In this document: positions 1-8,265 of the stretch, one piece after another | Layout: every line of letters begins with the position of its first letter | Position numbering within the stretch: the first letter of the stretch is position 1 | Origin: CAYUYM01 sp964449305 | GTDB lineage: Bacteria > Bacteroidota > Ignavibacteria > SZUA-365 > CAYQST01 | Reading direction: 5' to 3' | Length of the DNA stretch: 59,202 nucleotides | Assembly (NCBI GenBank): GCA_964449305.1 | Contig: CAYUYM010000005.1 | Span: 1-59,202, forward strand | The notes under the pieces: model-generated | Database searches by the model: none | What the model saw: only the letters and a program-made list of their open reading frames with translations | Told to the model about the DNA's origin: nothing | Program-made: the position numbers and the translations under genes

Positions 1-187
1 CGGCTGCATCGTCCTGGCCGCCGTGGCGGATGGCACGCTCGATGAGGCGCGTTACCAGCACTACCTGAAGCTCAAGGCGGAATCGGATTTCCATCAGATG
101 TCCCATCTCGAGCGCCGGCAGAAGGATCGGCAGTTCGGACGCATGGTCAAATCCTATGTGAAGCAGCGGAAGAACGGGAAATTCTAG
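1..187 (+). CDS. rsgA: Ribosome small-subunit-dependent GTPase A, C-terminal end (5'-truncated by the window)
   Basis: Only the last 61 codons are present (first full codon at base 2, stop TAG at 185-187). The translation starts GCIVLAAVADGTLDEARY, which is the end of the RsgA zinc-binding region (the Gly-Cys after the lost C/H ligands), followed by the helical Tyr-x-x-Tyr-Leu-Lys-Leu segment and a basic tail (SHLERRQKDRQFGRMVKS). That tail is typical of RsgA in the Bacteroidota/Chlorobiota group and similar lineages. RsgA is a circularly permuted GTPase that acts late in 30S subunit maturation. It is the only supported plus-strand gene and converges on the polysaccharide locus, so it is a housekeeping boundary marker rather than part of that locus. 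The identification rests on family recall and a short fragment. Confidence 0.8.
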   Translation, partial: GCIVLAAVADGTLDEARYQHYLKLKAESDFHQMSHLERRQKDRQFGRMVKSYVKQRKNGKF

Positions 188-211
188 GCCGCATCCGACG
201 GTGACATGGAC

Positions 212-240
212 AAAAAAAGGCGGATCGTGTGATCCGCCTT
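212..240 (-). terminator. Intrinsic terminator of the polysaccharide locus
   Basis: A perfect 10-bp stem (217-226 pairs with 231-240) encloses a 4-nt loop (227-230). Read on the minus strand the stem is followed by seven Ts (212-218, the first two of which also close the stem). It sits 28 bases after the stop of the last minus-strand gene. On the plus strand the stem is followed only by a T-poor stretch, so it probably serves rsgA weakly if at all. This is the clearest terminator in the window. Confidence 0.88.
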
Positions 241-268
241 CATGCATTTCCGCCTGGTTTCCTGCATG

Positions 269-934
269 TCACGCGTCGTCCGCCGGTCTCCTGTACGTGT
301 CATACACCTCGCGGCCAGTGGCGAGGGCCTCGGGCAGCGGGGCGTCCTCGTCGAGGTCGATGCACACGAGGCGCGCATCGCGGAGTTCGTAGCGCAGGCC
401 GCTTTCGGGACAGGTCATGATGCCGTCCGCACCGGGCGCAAGCGGATGCCCGTGCCGGCTCATCCAGCCGCGGCGTACGGCCGGGACGCCGAGCATCAGG
501 GCGTAATCGGGCACGTCGGTGGTCACCACCGCTCCCGCGCCGATGAAGGCATGGCGCCCGATGGTGACGCCGCAGACGATGGTGGCATTCGCCCCCACCG
601 TGGCACCGCGGCGCAGAAGCGTGCGCTCGTACAGATGATGCCGGTTCACCTGCGACCGGGGGTTCGTGACATTCGTCAGCACGCAGCTCGGCCCGAGGAA
701 CACGTCATCCTCCACCACCGTGCCGGTGTAGACGGACACGTTGTTCTGGATCTTGACGTTGTCCCCGATCTCCACGCCGGCGGCGATGAACACATTCTGC
801 CCGAGGATGCAGCAGCGCCCGAGCACGGCACCCGACGACACATGGCAGAAGTGCCAGATCTTTGTGCCGTCGCCGATGATGCAGGGTTCGTCCACGATGG
901 CGGTGGCATGCCGGAAATATCGTGGCTCACTCAT
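269..934 (-). CDS. wbpD: WbpD/WlbB-type sugar-nucleotide N-acetyltransferase (left-handed beta-helix)
   Basis: Predicted 221-aa acetyltransferase. Hexapeptide repeats fill residues about 14-160 (IGDGTKIWHF, LGQNVFIAAGVEIGDN, KIQNNVSVY, GATVGANATIVCGVTIG), followed by the WbpD-type segment VPDYALMLGVPA and RRGWMSRHG and a short C-terminal extension. By family, WbpD acetylates the 3-amino group of UDP-2-acetamido-3-amino-2,3-dideoxyglucuronate, giving UDP-GlcNAc3NAcA. The start is at MSEPRYF, whose ATG overlaps the stop of the upstream oxidoreductase by 8 bp; a longer frame exists but runs into that gene. It is the last gene before the terminator. The matching 3-oxidase (WlbA-like) lies about 57 kb upstream at 57620-58558. 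Which aminotransferase completes the pathway is not decidable from sequence alone. Confidence 0.85.
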   Translation of the reverse strand: MSEPRYFRHATAIVDEPCIIGDGTKIWHFCHVSSGAVLGRCCILGQNVFIAAGVEIGDNVKIQNNVSVYTGTVVEDDVFLGPSCVLTNVTNPRSQVNRHHLYERTLLRRGATVGANATIVCGVTIGRHAFIGAGAVVTTDVPDYALMLGVPAVRRGWMSRHGHPLAPGADGIMTCPESGLRYELRDARLVCIDLDEDAPLPEALATGREVYDTYRRPADDA

Positions 935-3083
935 GCTGCACCGCTCCGATGATTCGCGGCTGGCCCGTGGCAAGGGATTCCACGGCAAGGAGGGTCGCCA
1001 GCGTGGTGTCGACGATCGACTCCAGTGTGAGAGCCGGCTGCTCGCGGCCGGTGATGGCCTTGATGAACTGTGCCACCTCCTCGTTGTGCCCCTTGCGGCC
1101 GTCGAAACGCCTGGATCGCTGCCGCCCGCCGCTGAACAGCTTCACACTGCGGTAGTTGTCCATGATGGCCGTCCGGCCCCCGCCATACACCTCGCAGTAC
1201 TCCTTGGGCACGGCGCTGTCACCGTTGGCCAGGTACTGCACCGTGCCCACCGAGCCGTCGGAGAAGCCGACGGTGATCACCACGTTGTCGGCGTTCATTG
1301 CCTGCACGTTCTCCGTACGGATGGACTCAGTGTACACCTTCACCGGGCGGGCCTCGGTGAGGTACTGCATGATGTCGATGAAGTGACAGACCTCGCCGAC
1401 GATGCGTCCACCCTGCGCCGGCGCCTGCACCCAGTGCCCCTTCGGGATGAAGCCGGCATGGACGCGGAACTGGATCACAAGCGGTTCTCGCACGTCGCGG
1501 AAATGCTCACGGACGGCGACGAAGGACGGGGAGAAGCGGCGGTTGAAGCCCACGGTGAGCACACGCCCCGATGCCACGGCGGCGGCCTCCACCGTGCGGA
1601 GCTGGTCCATGCTGATGGCCAGGGGCTTTTCCACGAACACATGGCGGCCCGCATGCAGCGCCCGCACCACGTAGTCCGCATGGCTGTCGTGGCGCGTCGC
1701 GACAAAGACGGCATCGACCGCGGCATCGCGCAGGATCTCGTCGGCATCACTCGCAGCGTAGGCAAAGCCCGACCGACGGGCGACCGACCTGGCGTTCGCG
1801 GGTTCGGCGGTCATCACGCCCTGGAAGGTGACGCCCAGCGCCTTGAGCGGCGGCAGAAGCATGCTCTGGGCAAAGCTCCCCGCGCCGATGAAGCCCACCG
1901 TCGCCGGGCCATCCTTTGCGATCATGCTCACACCGACGCGCCGCACCGACGGATCCGCGGCGGGACCGCTGTCCGGGTACTGAAGAAGAATGCCGATGGA
2001 GTGCTCCTTCACACGGCCCGTCACCAGCTCGTAGGCGCGCAGCGCCTCGGTGATGGGGATGCGATGCGTGATGAGTGACGCCACATCGAGGCGTTTCGAA
2101 CCCATCAGTTCCAGCACCGCCTGCATGTTGCGGTTCTCGGTCCAGCGTGCCCATGCGATCGGGTAGTCGATGCCGAGCTCCTCATATTCGAAGTCGTAGC
2201 GGCCGGGGCCGTAGGAACAGGAGATGCGCAGGTCGATCTCCTTCTCGTAGAACGGCGAGCGCGGGACGTTCATGCCGATGGCGCCCACCACCACCACCTT
2301 CGCCTTCTTCCGGCCGAAGTGGAGCGACAGCTCCAGCGGCTCGTTCGACGAGGTTCCTGCCGTGATGATGATGGCATCGGCGCCGTGACCCTGGGTGAAG
2401 GATTCCACCACCTTGATCGCGTCGCGGTTGGAGACGACGCAGGCGTCGCAGCCCATCTGCCGTGCGAGATCGAAGTTCGCTTCATCGACGTCGAGGCCGA
2501 TGACGCGGCAGCCGGAGGCGCGCAGGAGCTGGACGGTGATGATGCCGAGCAGACCGAGGCCGATGACCGCCACCGCCTCCCCGAGCCTCACGTCGGCCTG
2601 CCGCACGCCCTGCATGGCGATGGCGCCCAGCGTGGTGAAGGCCGCCTCGTCAAAGCCCACGGAATCGGGGATGCGCACGGCGAGGTTCCTCGGGACGCAG
2701 ACGATGCCGGCGTGGTTGGCCGTGGCGCCGGCGCAGGCAACGCGGTCGCCCGGCCGGAAATCCTCGACAGCGGATTCGAGCACGACGCCTGCCGTGCTGT
2801 AGCCGAGCTCCTTGTAGCTGTCGAGCTTGGTCAGGATCTTCGAGACGCTGGGCAGCACCCCCTCGCGTTTCATCATCTCGAAGACCTGGCGCACCTGGTC
2901 GGGCTGGGAGCGGGCCTTCCCGAGAAGCGACGCCTGCCCGCGTTCCACGGAGGTGCGTTCGGTGCCGACGCTGATGAGAGAGAAACGGTTCTGCACAAGG
3001 ATGGAGCCCGGGCGCAGGGGGGGGGCGGGGAGTTCTTCGACGATCAACTCGCCGGTTTTCTGATGCTGAAGGACTTGATACAT
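927..3083 (-). CDS. Bi-domain oxidoreductase: zinc-type (MDR) alcohol dehydrogenase fused to Gfo/Idh/MocA dehydrogenase
   Basis: Predicted 718 aa. The N-terminal half (about residues 1-350) is an MDR medium-chain dehydrogenase with substrate region ELPAPPLRPGSILV, a Rossmann segment VAVIGLGLLGIITVQLL and a dinucleotide-binding acid after IGLDVDEANF. The C-terminal half (about 375-718) is a second Rossmann fold (TVGFIGAGSFAQSMLLPPL) with the Gfo/Idh signature FVEKPLAI and the helix GRIVGEVCHFIDIMQYL. This two-enzyme architecture is known as bi-domain-containing oxidoreductase and is frequent in surface-polysaccharide clusters. Its substrate is not established. The start is the ATG at 3083, giving the standard MDR N-terminus MYQVLQHQ; the longer frame adds 19 residues unlike the family. 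The 5' coding region contains a run of nine Cs (3017-3025). It overlaps the downstream acetyltransferase by 8 bp, so the two are probably co-translated. Confidence 0.85.
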   Translation of the reverse strand: MYQVLQHQKTGELIVEELPAPPLRPGSILVQNRFSLISVGTERTSVERGQASLLGKARSQPDQVRQVFEMMKREGVLPSVSKILTKLDSYKELGYSTAGVVLESAVEDFRPGDRVACAGATANHAGIVCVPRNLAVRIPDSVGFDEAAFTTLGAIAMQGVRQADVRLGEAVAVIGLGLLGIITVQLLRASGCRVIGLDVDEANFDLARQMGCDACVVSNRDAIKVVESFTQGHGADAIIITAGTSSNEPLELSLHFGRKKAKVVVVGAIGMNVPRSPFYEKEIDLRISCSYGPGRYDFEYEELGIDYPIAWARWTENRNMQAVLELMGSKRLDVASLITHRIPITEALRAYELVTGRVKEHSIGILLQYPDSGPAADPSVRRVGVSMIAKDGPATVGFIGAGSFAQSMLLPPLKALGVTFQGVMTAEPANARSVARRSGFAYAASDADEILRDAAVDAVFVATRHDSHADYVVRALHAGRHVFVEKPLAISMDQLRTVEAAAVASGRVLTVGFNRRFSPSFVAVREHFRDVREPLVIQFRVHAGFIPKGHWVQAPAQGGRIVGEVCHFIDIMQYLTEARPVKVYTESIRTENVQAMNADNVVITVGFSDGSVGTVQYLANGDSAVPKEYCEVYGGGRTAIMDNYRSVKLFSGGRQRSRRFDGRKGHNEEVAQFIKAITGREQPALTLESIVDTTLATLLAVESLATGQPRIIGAVQHE

Positions 3084-3180
3084 CGTGTTCCGTTCTGATG
3101 GTGACAGGGTTGGGGAAGCGTGCGTGCGATCACGCGGCATCGGCGGGCATGGCGCCCACCCGCTTCATGATGCCCGGGGC

Positions 3181-3204
3181 GATCAGCCGCCCCCCTCGCT
3201 GATC
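3181..3204. repeat. Small inverted repeat at the end of the lipoprotein gene
   Basis: A perfect 7-bp stem (3181-3187 with 3198-3204) has a 10-nt G/C-rich loop and includes the stop codon of the lipoprotein gene. There is no T-run on either strand, so it is not a convincing terminator. It could be a transcript-stabilising hairpin or chance. Confidence 0.3.
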
Positions 3205-5117
3205 ATGGGATACATGACGTCGATGCAGATCTTGTGCTTGTTGTCGCCGTCCACGCTGATCTCGCGTATGCGCACCAGGCTGTACCGCACCAGGTTGCCC
3301 CACACATTGCGGAAGGCGAACACATCGCGCACGGCGAAGGTGCCGGTCTTGGCGTCCAAGAAGCTTCCGGTGGAAATGGACAGATACTCCGGCCAGCGCT
3401 TCACTGCATCGAAGGTGAACTCGGATTCCGACACGCCGGACTTGATGCGCTTCCACCCGCAGCGGAGCTGCACATCCACCGACGTGTGAGCCTCGTTGAT
3501 GGAGCGCAGCACAAGGTCGGAACTCATCGCCGACTGGTAGTTCGGGTCGGCCACATCGGCCCCCTTCGACGCATACGGTTCGAAGGCGAAGCCGTACTGC
3601 CCGTTCTCGTTCCACTGGTAGATGCAGCGTGAATACTGGATGGGAAGCGTGTCGATGGTCACATCGAGTCGCACGTATTTCGGCGGCCCGCAGGCGAGGA
3701 TGCGCATGCTCTGCTGAAAGGTCGTGACAGCCGGCCGCCCATGCCCGTTGGGCCACACCACCTTGTCACGTGCAAAGAACTCGAACTGGAAGTATCTCTG
3801 CTGCAGGGCGTAGATGTCGAACTGCACCGGCGTGACGAGCCGGAAGCCCTCGGCCACGCCCGTGGCGGCCGTGTCGAGAGCCAGCGAGATCTTCCCGCAT
3901 TTGCCGGTGTTGGCGAACAGCGCCGTGCAGTCGTACGAGAGATCGTAGGGATGGAGGCGGACGGAGGCCTTGAAACTGTTGGCCGAGGTGTCCGGCACAA
4001 GCTTGTCGGTGTACATCGTGCAGGTGGGCTCGCAGCCGATGCCCTGCATGATGAGCATGGACCGGCAGCGCTGCCCGGTCTCCGTGATCTCGCTCTCAAG
4101 GAGCAGCGTGTCGCGGTAGAACTTCAGCTCGCCGGGCATGAAGCGGATGCGCAGGTTCTGGGACATGCCGGGGGTGAGATCGGTACGCAGGCTGTCGAGG
4201 AAGGAGAAGGGTGAACCGAACGCGAGGGGGCGCACGATGCGGTCGTGCCGGACATACGGCGTCTGATTCTGCGCAAACTCCACCTGGCGGATGTTGCTCT
4301 CGAGCTGGGAGTTGATGCGCGTGTCGGGGAATTCGACATAGATGAGCGTGTCGCGGCATGTGGTGCCTGTGCACTCGATGGAGCGGGCCGTGACGAGCAA
4401 CGACAGGCTGAAGCCCGCGTCGTCCTCCCCCGTCCCCTCGAAGCGGATGGTCCGCCGGAAGTCGCCCGGCGCCTGGGGTTGTGCGGTGACGCGGATGGTG
4501 AAGCCGCCCTTGGTCGGCAGCGTGAAGGGATTCGTCGTCACCTCCCTGCCGTTGTCATCGAAGATGCGCATGCGTATGGCGAAGGGATCATTGAGCGGTT
4601 GATACGTGACGGTGAGCGGCACGACGCAGCCGCTGCGGAAGGAGGTCTCCATTGAGTCCGCAAACCAGCGCCCATCCTTGAGTGGGGCGCAGATGGCCGG
4701 GATTGCCAGCGTGTCCACCACATCCACATTGCACTCCAGCAGCGCCACATCGAGGACGAGGATGAGCGTGGTATCGGCGGCGTTGAGCTGCATGGGGAAA
4801 CGTTTCCTGCCCTTGTTCTCGTTGCCCACCTCGAACACAAAGGGCCCGGAGGGGATGGGGATCGTGAGCTGCATCTCGGCCATGCCCTCGCGGTTCGTGT
4901 AGCGCGAATCGATCGGCACGGCTCCGGGGGCGATGCTCGTCCCCTGGAACACCCCCACGAGCACCTCGTTCTGCACGGCGCCCATCTTGTCCTGCACCAC
5001 CACCCTCACGGTGAAGCGCCCGGACTGGATCTCGTCGACGGGGGTCATGCACCCGCCCATCGGGAGCAGAAGCGTCAGCACAAGCGCCGACATGAGGACA
5101 GCAACAGGAAAACGCAT
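3183..5117 (-). CDS. Large predicted lipoprotein with Ig-like/anchor-D-like repeats
   Basis: Predicted 644 aa, function not recognised. The N-terminus is a typical lipoprotein signal: a basic start, a hydrophobic stretch and a lipobox ending in Cys23 (LLPMGGC). The mature protein is beta-rich. It contains several segments of the type 'DTL plus beta strands plus Cys-containing strand', for example around RSIECTGTTCRDTLIYVEF and GIGCEPTCTMYTDKLV. These look like the Ig-like (ASH/choice-of-anchor-D-type) modules common in envelope proteins of the Bacteroidota/Chlorobiota group. It starts 3 bases after the Wzi-like barrel stop, so the two are translationally linked and may act together at the outer membrane, for example in retaining the polysaccharide (inference). 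No enzymatic motif is visible. Confidence 0.7.
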   Translation of the reverse strand: MRFPVAVLMSALVLTLLLPMGGCMTPVDEIQSGRFTVRVVVQDKMGAVQNEVLVGVFQGTSIAPGAVPIDSRYTNREGMAEMQLTIPIPSGPFVFEVGNENKGRKRFPMQLNAADTTLILVLDVALLECNVDVVDTLAIPAICAPLKDGRWFADSMETSFRSGCVVPLTVTYQPLNDPFAIRMRIFDDNGREVTTNPFTLPTKGGFTIRVTAQPQAPGDFRRTIRFEGTGEDDAGFSLSLLVTARSIECTGTTCRDTLIYVEFPDTRINSQLESNIRQVEFAQNQTPYVRHDRIVRPLAFGSPFSFLDSLRTDLTPGMSQNLRIRFMPGELKFYRDTLLLESEITETGQRCRSMLIMQGIGCEPTCTMYTDKLVPDTSANSFKASVRLHPYDLSYDCTALFANTGKCGKISLALDTAATGVAEGFRLVTPVQFDIYALQQRYFQFEFFARDKVVWPNGHGRPAVTTFQQSMRILACGPPKYVRLDVTIDTLPIQYSRCIYQWNENGQYGFAFEPYASKGADVADPNYQSAMSSDLVLRSINEAHTSVDVQLRCGWKRIKSGVSESEFTFDAVKRWPEYLSISTGSFLDAKTGTFAVRDVFAFRNVWGNLVRYSLVRIREISVDGDNKHKICIDVMYPMISEGGG

Positions 5118-5120
5118 GAA

Positions 5121-6725
5121 TCACTCCAGACCGACAATGACACGAATACCGAGGGTGCTGTGCCCGCCGAGCTGGTAGTCCGGCGTGCGTGTCGCATCCT
5201 CATCCTTCACCTGCTGATACCGCCACCAGGCGAGCAGCGAGATCTCGTGGAGCGGCTCCCATCCCACCTCCACACCGCCCCCCGTCTCCGTGCGCACCGG
5301 GCCGTAGAGGAAGTCCATGCCGGGCAGCTCGTACTGCCGGGCCACATCGGTGAAGCCGCCCTGCCGGATGCGCTCGCCCCACGCACGCACGCTGACGCCG
5401 CGCCGCGGATGCCACGTCGCGTCGGCATACCACTGGTCGGCATTCTGGTCGATGGCGTGCCCAAGCACGGACAGCGAGTTGCGGTAGGTCTGCGTCTGCA
5501 CGAAGTTCGAATACACCCAGGGCAGGATCTTCGTGTACTCGGCCCGGACCTCCAGATCGCGCACACCCAGACCCGCCGCATGAATGCCGATGGTGTAGCC
5601 CGTCTGGTTCCTGTCGTTGTCCCCCTTCAACAGGGAGGTGACGGAGAACTCGTCCATGTAGAACGTCCCGTGCAGCGTGAGGCCGCGCATGGCCTGCCAT
5701 TTCACGTCGAGGAAGAATGCGGAGTTGCCGCCTGTCTCGATGCGGCCATTGCCCTCGAAGGCGTGATCCACCGAGCGGAAGAAGAGCAGCGGCTGGAGAA
5801 AGCCCGGGTGGGGGAAGCGGTCGCTGTACACCATGCTCTCGCCGATGGATACGGCGAGTGTCGCGATGGGACGGATGCGCAGCACATGCAACGCCACGTA
5901 CTTTTCGCGGTCGATGTTGCGCATCTTGCCGGGCACCTGCGATTCGTAGCTCGCCGTGCTGTCGTGCACACGCGAAAGGAGCCAGCCGTGGAAATACGTG
6001 AGCGATACCCAGTCCGCCGGCTCGATCGTGAGCATGATGGAGGGAAAGGATGGGGACTTGGTGGAGAGAATGAGCTGTGAGCGGAAGCCGCCACCGACGG
6101 TCATCGGCGTCTTCGCCAGCGCCAACGATGCCCAGCCGGCGTCGTACACCAGCGCACCCTCGGTGTTGTCATACTCCCATTCATGCTCTCCCCACTTCAC
6201 CACCAGGGGCTCCGTCGCGGTGCCGAAGCGCTCGGAGGGATCGCGGTCGCGCGCATGCGTCAGGCCTTCGCGGAAACTCACGGACCAGCCCACATGCCTT
6301 CCGATGGTGCCGAATGCGGACGCCCCCCATGTGCGGGCGTACTGGAGATCGCCGCCCCGATCCACCACCTCGCCGTCGAGGATGGGGGCCGCATGGGCGG
6401 TGAAGAGTGAATCCTCGTGGTCGAGCCGTCTCCAACCGCCGGCCGTCGCGGCATCCACCGTCAGCTCACTGCGGAACCAGTCCAGCTCGTCACGTTCGCG
6501 CTGCGACAACTCCGTTCGATGGACATTCACCGAATCGAGATGGCGCAGCACCACGCGGCGCATGAGCGGCCGCATGGGGGCATCCTCATGGATGATGCCG
6601 CGTGCGCCCATTTCATCGAGGAAGGGATACACGGCATGACGCACCGGCACCAGATCCGCCTGTGCCCACACCGTCAGGGACAATGCGGGCACAAGGAGCA
6701 TGGCACCGATGACGCGCCGGATCAC
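5121..6725 (-). CDS. Capsule assembly Wzi-family-like outer-membrane beta-barrel
   Basis: Predicted 534 aa with a GTG start that overlaps the transaldolase stop by 4 bp (GTGA). Residues 1-22 form a signal peptide (IRRVIGAMLLVPALSLTVWAQA). Then comes an alpha-helical plug-like region (about 25-110, HRTELSQRERDELDWF) and a long series of alternating amphipathic strands rich in Trp, Tyr and Gly (for example FEGNGRIETGGNSAFF, LTLHGTFYMDEF, VRAWGERIRQGG), ending in a short terminal strand. This architecture matches the capsule assembly protein Wzi family, whose E. coli member is an outer-membrane lectin that keeps capsule on the cell surface. The match is by overall pattern, not by a short diagnostic motif. 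It is the only gene here that looks directly involved in the cell-surface end of the pathway. Confidence 0.72.
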   Translation of the reverse strand: MIRRVIGAMLLVPALSLTVWAQADLVPVRHAVYPFLDEMGARGIIHEDAPMRPLMRRVVLRHLDSVNVHRTELSQRERDELDWFRSELTVDAATAGGWRRLDHEDSLFTAHAAPILDGEVVDRGGDLQYARTWGASAFGTIGRHVGWSVSFREGLTHARDRDPSERFGTATEPLVVKWGEHEWEYDNTEGALVYDAGWASLALAKTPMTVGGGFRSQLILSTKSPSFPSIMLTIEPADWVSLTYFHGWLLSRVHDSTASYESQVPGKMRNIDREKYVALHVLRIRPIATLAVSIGESMVYSDRFPHPGFLQPLLFFRSVDHAFEGNGRIETGGNSAFFLDVKWQAMRGLTLHGTFYMDEFSVTSLLKGDNDRNQTGYTIGIHAAGLGVRDLEVRAEYTKILPWVYSNFVQTQTYRNSLSVLGHAIDQNADQWYADATWHPRRGVSVRAWGERIRQGGFTDVARQYELPGMDFLYGPVRTETGGGVEVGWEPLHEISLLAWWRYQQVKDEDATRTPDYQLGGHSTLGIRVIVGLE

Positions 6726-7420
6726 AGCGAGAAGCCGGCAGCGGTGGCGTCGTTGTAGAACATCTGGACGGTCTCGAGCGAGAACTGTGTCAGATCCTTG
6801 CCGAGGGTCGGCAGTTTTTTCAGGATGTCGTTCGTCACCGTGATGATGTGGCAGCCGATCTGATCGGCCTGCACGATGTTGAAGAGCTCGCGCGGGGAGG
6901 CCCAGATGAGCTCGAGCTGCGGATGGGGCGCCAGCATCTTCACGGCATCCACCATCACCGGCAGCGGATCCACGCCGGCATCGGCGATGCGCCCGGCGAA
7001 GATCGACACATACGCGGCGGGGGCGTGCGCCAGGGCCGGAAGCAGGCCGGCGACCTGCTCAAGCGTCATGATCGCCGTCACGTTGAGCTTCACACCGGCC
7101 TTCGCGAGCTTCTCCACCAGAGGCGTGCTGCTCTGCTGCCGTGTGTTGGTGACGGGAATCTTCACATACACGTTGTCGCCCCAGGAGGCGATCTTCAACG
7201 CCTGGCGTTCCATCTCATCGAACTCGTCCGAAAACACCTCCAGCGAGATCGGCTTGTCGCGAATCTCCGAAAGGATGTCCCTGGCAAATGCCTCGTAATC
7301 GCTGATCCCGGCCTTGCGCATCAGGGTGGGGTTGGTGGTGAATCCGTCGATCCGCGGGTTCGCATACATTTCGAGCATCCCCGCCTTGTCCGCACCATCG
7401 GCAAAAATCTTGACGTTCAT
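6722..7420 (-). CDS. Transaldolase / fructose-6-phosphate aldolase family protein
   Basis: Predicted 232 aa, the length of the short (FSA/TalC-like) transaldolase subfamily. The barrel motifs are present: FADGAD near the N-terminus (Asp8), GFTTNPTL (26-33), and the Schiff-base lysine in VYVKIPVT (Lys87). Further elements are LNVTAIMT, YVSIFAGRIADAG and IWASPRE. The family forms or cleaves ketose phosphates by transferring a dihydroxyacetone unit. Because it is surrounded by a SIS isomerase, a phosphofructokinase-like gene and an HddA-like kinase, a role in supplying sedoheptulose 7-phosphate for a heptose-type sugar nucleotide is plausible (inference). It overlaps the Wzi-like gene by 4 bp. 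The 120 bp upstream contain a hairpin but no promoter I can call. Confidence 0.88.
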   Translation of the reverse strand: MNVKIFADGADKAGMLEMYANPRIDGFTTNPTLMRKAGISDYEAFARDILSEIRDKPISLEVFSDEFDEMERQALKIASWGDNVYVKIPVTNTRQQSSTPLVEKLAKAGVKLNVTAIMTLEQVAGLLPALAHAPAAYVSIFAGRIADAGVDPLPVMVDAVKMLAPHPQLELIWASPRELFNIVQADQIGCHIITVTNDILKKLPTLGKDLTQFSLETVQMFYNDATAAGFSL

Positions 7421-7511
7421 GGAATCTCAGATGTTGTTGAATGAAATGAACTCTCTCAGCAGACACTAAAGTACGAGTATTGCACGACCTAATCGCAGGT
7501 CAGACGACAGG

Positions 7512-7545
7512 AGTGAAGAAGTCCTTCACTCTTCACTTCTTCACT
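7512..7545. repeat. Inverted repeat between the SIS isomerase and transaldolase genes
   Basis: A perfect 11-bp stem (7512-7522 with 7535-7545) encloses a 12-nt loop, and the stop codon of the SIS gene (7541-7543) is inside the right arm. The sequence is built from repeated GTGAAGA-type units and has no trailing T-run on the minus strand. It could be an attenuating or mRNA-stabilising hairpin; Rho-independent termination is doubtful. Confidence 0.45.
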
Positions 7546-8137
7546 TCCCCGACTCCCATTTCGCCGTGTTCACCTGCAGTGCCGGGTGGGACACGAGCAG
7601 GTGCCACACCACGGCCTGGAAGCCTTCCGTGAGCGGCGTGACCCTGTCGGGGGACACGGTGGGGATGAGGACCACTGCGTCTCCCACCTCCCGCGTGTAT
7701 CCACCATCCCTGCCGACAACGCCGACCACACTGGCTCCCAGCTCCTTCGCATGCTGGACGGCCTTGACCAGGTTCGCGGAGATGTTCTTCTCCAGACTTC
7801 CTCCTCCCACGGAGAAGACGAACAGCGCGTCGTTGCCGTTGAAACGGCTGCCCTTGAGCCAGTTGAGCAGGGTCACATCCCAGCCCTCGTCGTTGACGCG
7901 CGCGGTGAGCTCCGAGATGTTGTCGTAGGGCGCGTAGGCCTCGATGTTGCAGAGCTTGCGGAAGTCACAGGTCGCATGCGAGGCATGTCCGGACCCGCCG
8001 CCGGATCCGATGAGAAAGAGACGACCGCCACGCTCACGCACATCGGCGAGAACCTGGGCCGCCTTCTCGATCTCCGCGGCGTCAATGGCATTGATGGCGG
8101 TGAGACACTCGTCGAGAAACATGCGGGAGAAGGACAT
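7541..8137 (-). CDS. SIS-domain sugar isomerase, phosphoheptose isomerase (GmhA)-like
   Basis: Predicted 198 aa with one SIS domain. The phosphosugar-binding loop LFLIGSGGGSGHASH lies at about 39-53. It is followed by DFRKLCN, a second glycine/serine loop (FVFSVGGGSLEKN), the strand VVGVVGRDGG, and a C-terminal segment VSPDRVTPLTEGFQ comparable to the TDRIQE...H region of GmhA. GmhA interconverts sedoheptulose 7-phosphate and D-glycero-D-manno-heptose 7-phosphate. Related SIS proteins occur beside HddA-type kinases in polysaccharide loci, as here (GHMP kinase at 14404-15429). Start chosen at MSFSRMF because AGGAG precedes it by 7 bases; the longer frame has no homologous look. Isomerase activity on a heptose is inferred, not shown. 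Confidence 0.82.
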   Translation of the reverse strand: MSFSRMFLDECLTAINAIDAAEIEKAAQVLADVRERGGRLFLIGSGGGSGHASHATCDFRKLCNIEAYAPYDNISELTARVNDEGWDVTLLNWLKGSRFNGNDALFVFSVGGGSLEKNISANLVKAVQHAKELGASVVGVVGRDGGYTREVGDAVVLIPTVSPDRVTPLTEGFQAVVWHLLVSHPALQVNTAKWESGK

Positions 8138-8197
8138 GGAGACTCCTGGGACAAATGATGGTGGACTGGTGATCGTGGGGGGAGAAATCGGTTGGTG

Positions 8198-8237
8198 AAC
8201 ACGAAGACACAAGGAGGGTTCTCTGTGCCTTCGTGTT
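8198..8237. repeat. Imperfect hairpin resembling a dispersed palindromic repeat
   Basis: Two 14-nt arms (8198-8211 and 8224-8237) pair with one mismatch around a 12-nt loop. The arm words (ACACGAAG / CTTCGTGT with flanking CACA/TGTG) resemble a short palindromic element that I recall being scattered between genes in many unrelated bacteria. It lies in the 128-bp gap between the PFK-like and SIS genes. There is no T-run. Confidence 0.5.
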
Positions 8238-8265
8238 GGAAGACGGTGTTGATGCCACTCCGCCT

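Noticed and set aside
741..2078. Plus-strand 445-codon frame antisense to the bi-domain oxidoreductase
   Set aside because: Rich in His, Asp and Arg with no family motif; fully covered by a well-supported minus-strand gene.
7466..7473. Bacteroidota-type -7 element (TAnnTTTG-like) before the transaldolase gene
   Set aside because: TACTTTAG differs by one base and no good upstream element lies at the right distance; too weak to call.
7512..7545. Rho-independent terminator after the SIS gene
   Set aside because: The stem is good but A/T-rich with no T-run on the transcribed strand, and the next gene is apparently part of the same operon.
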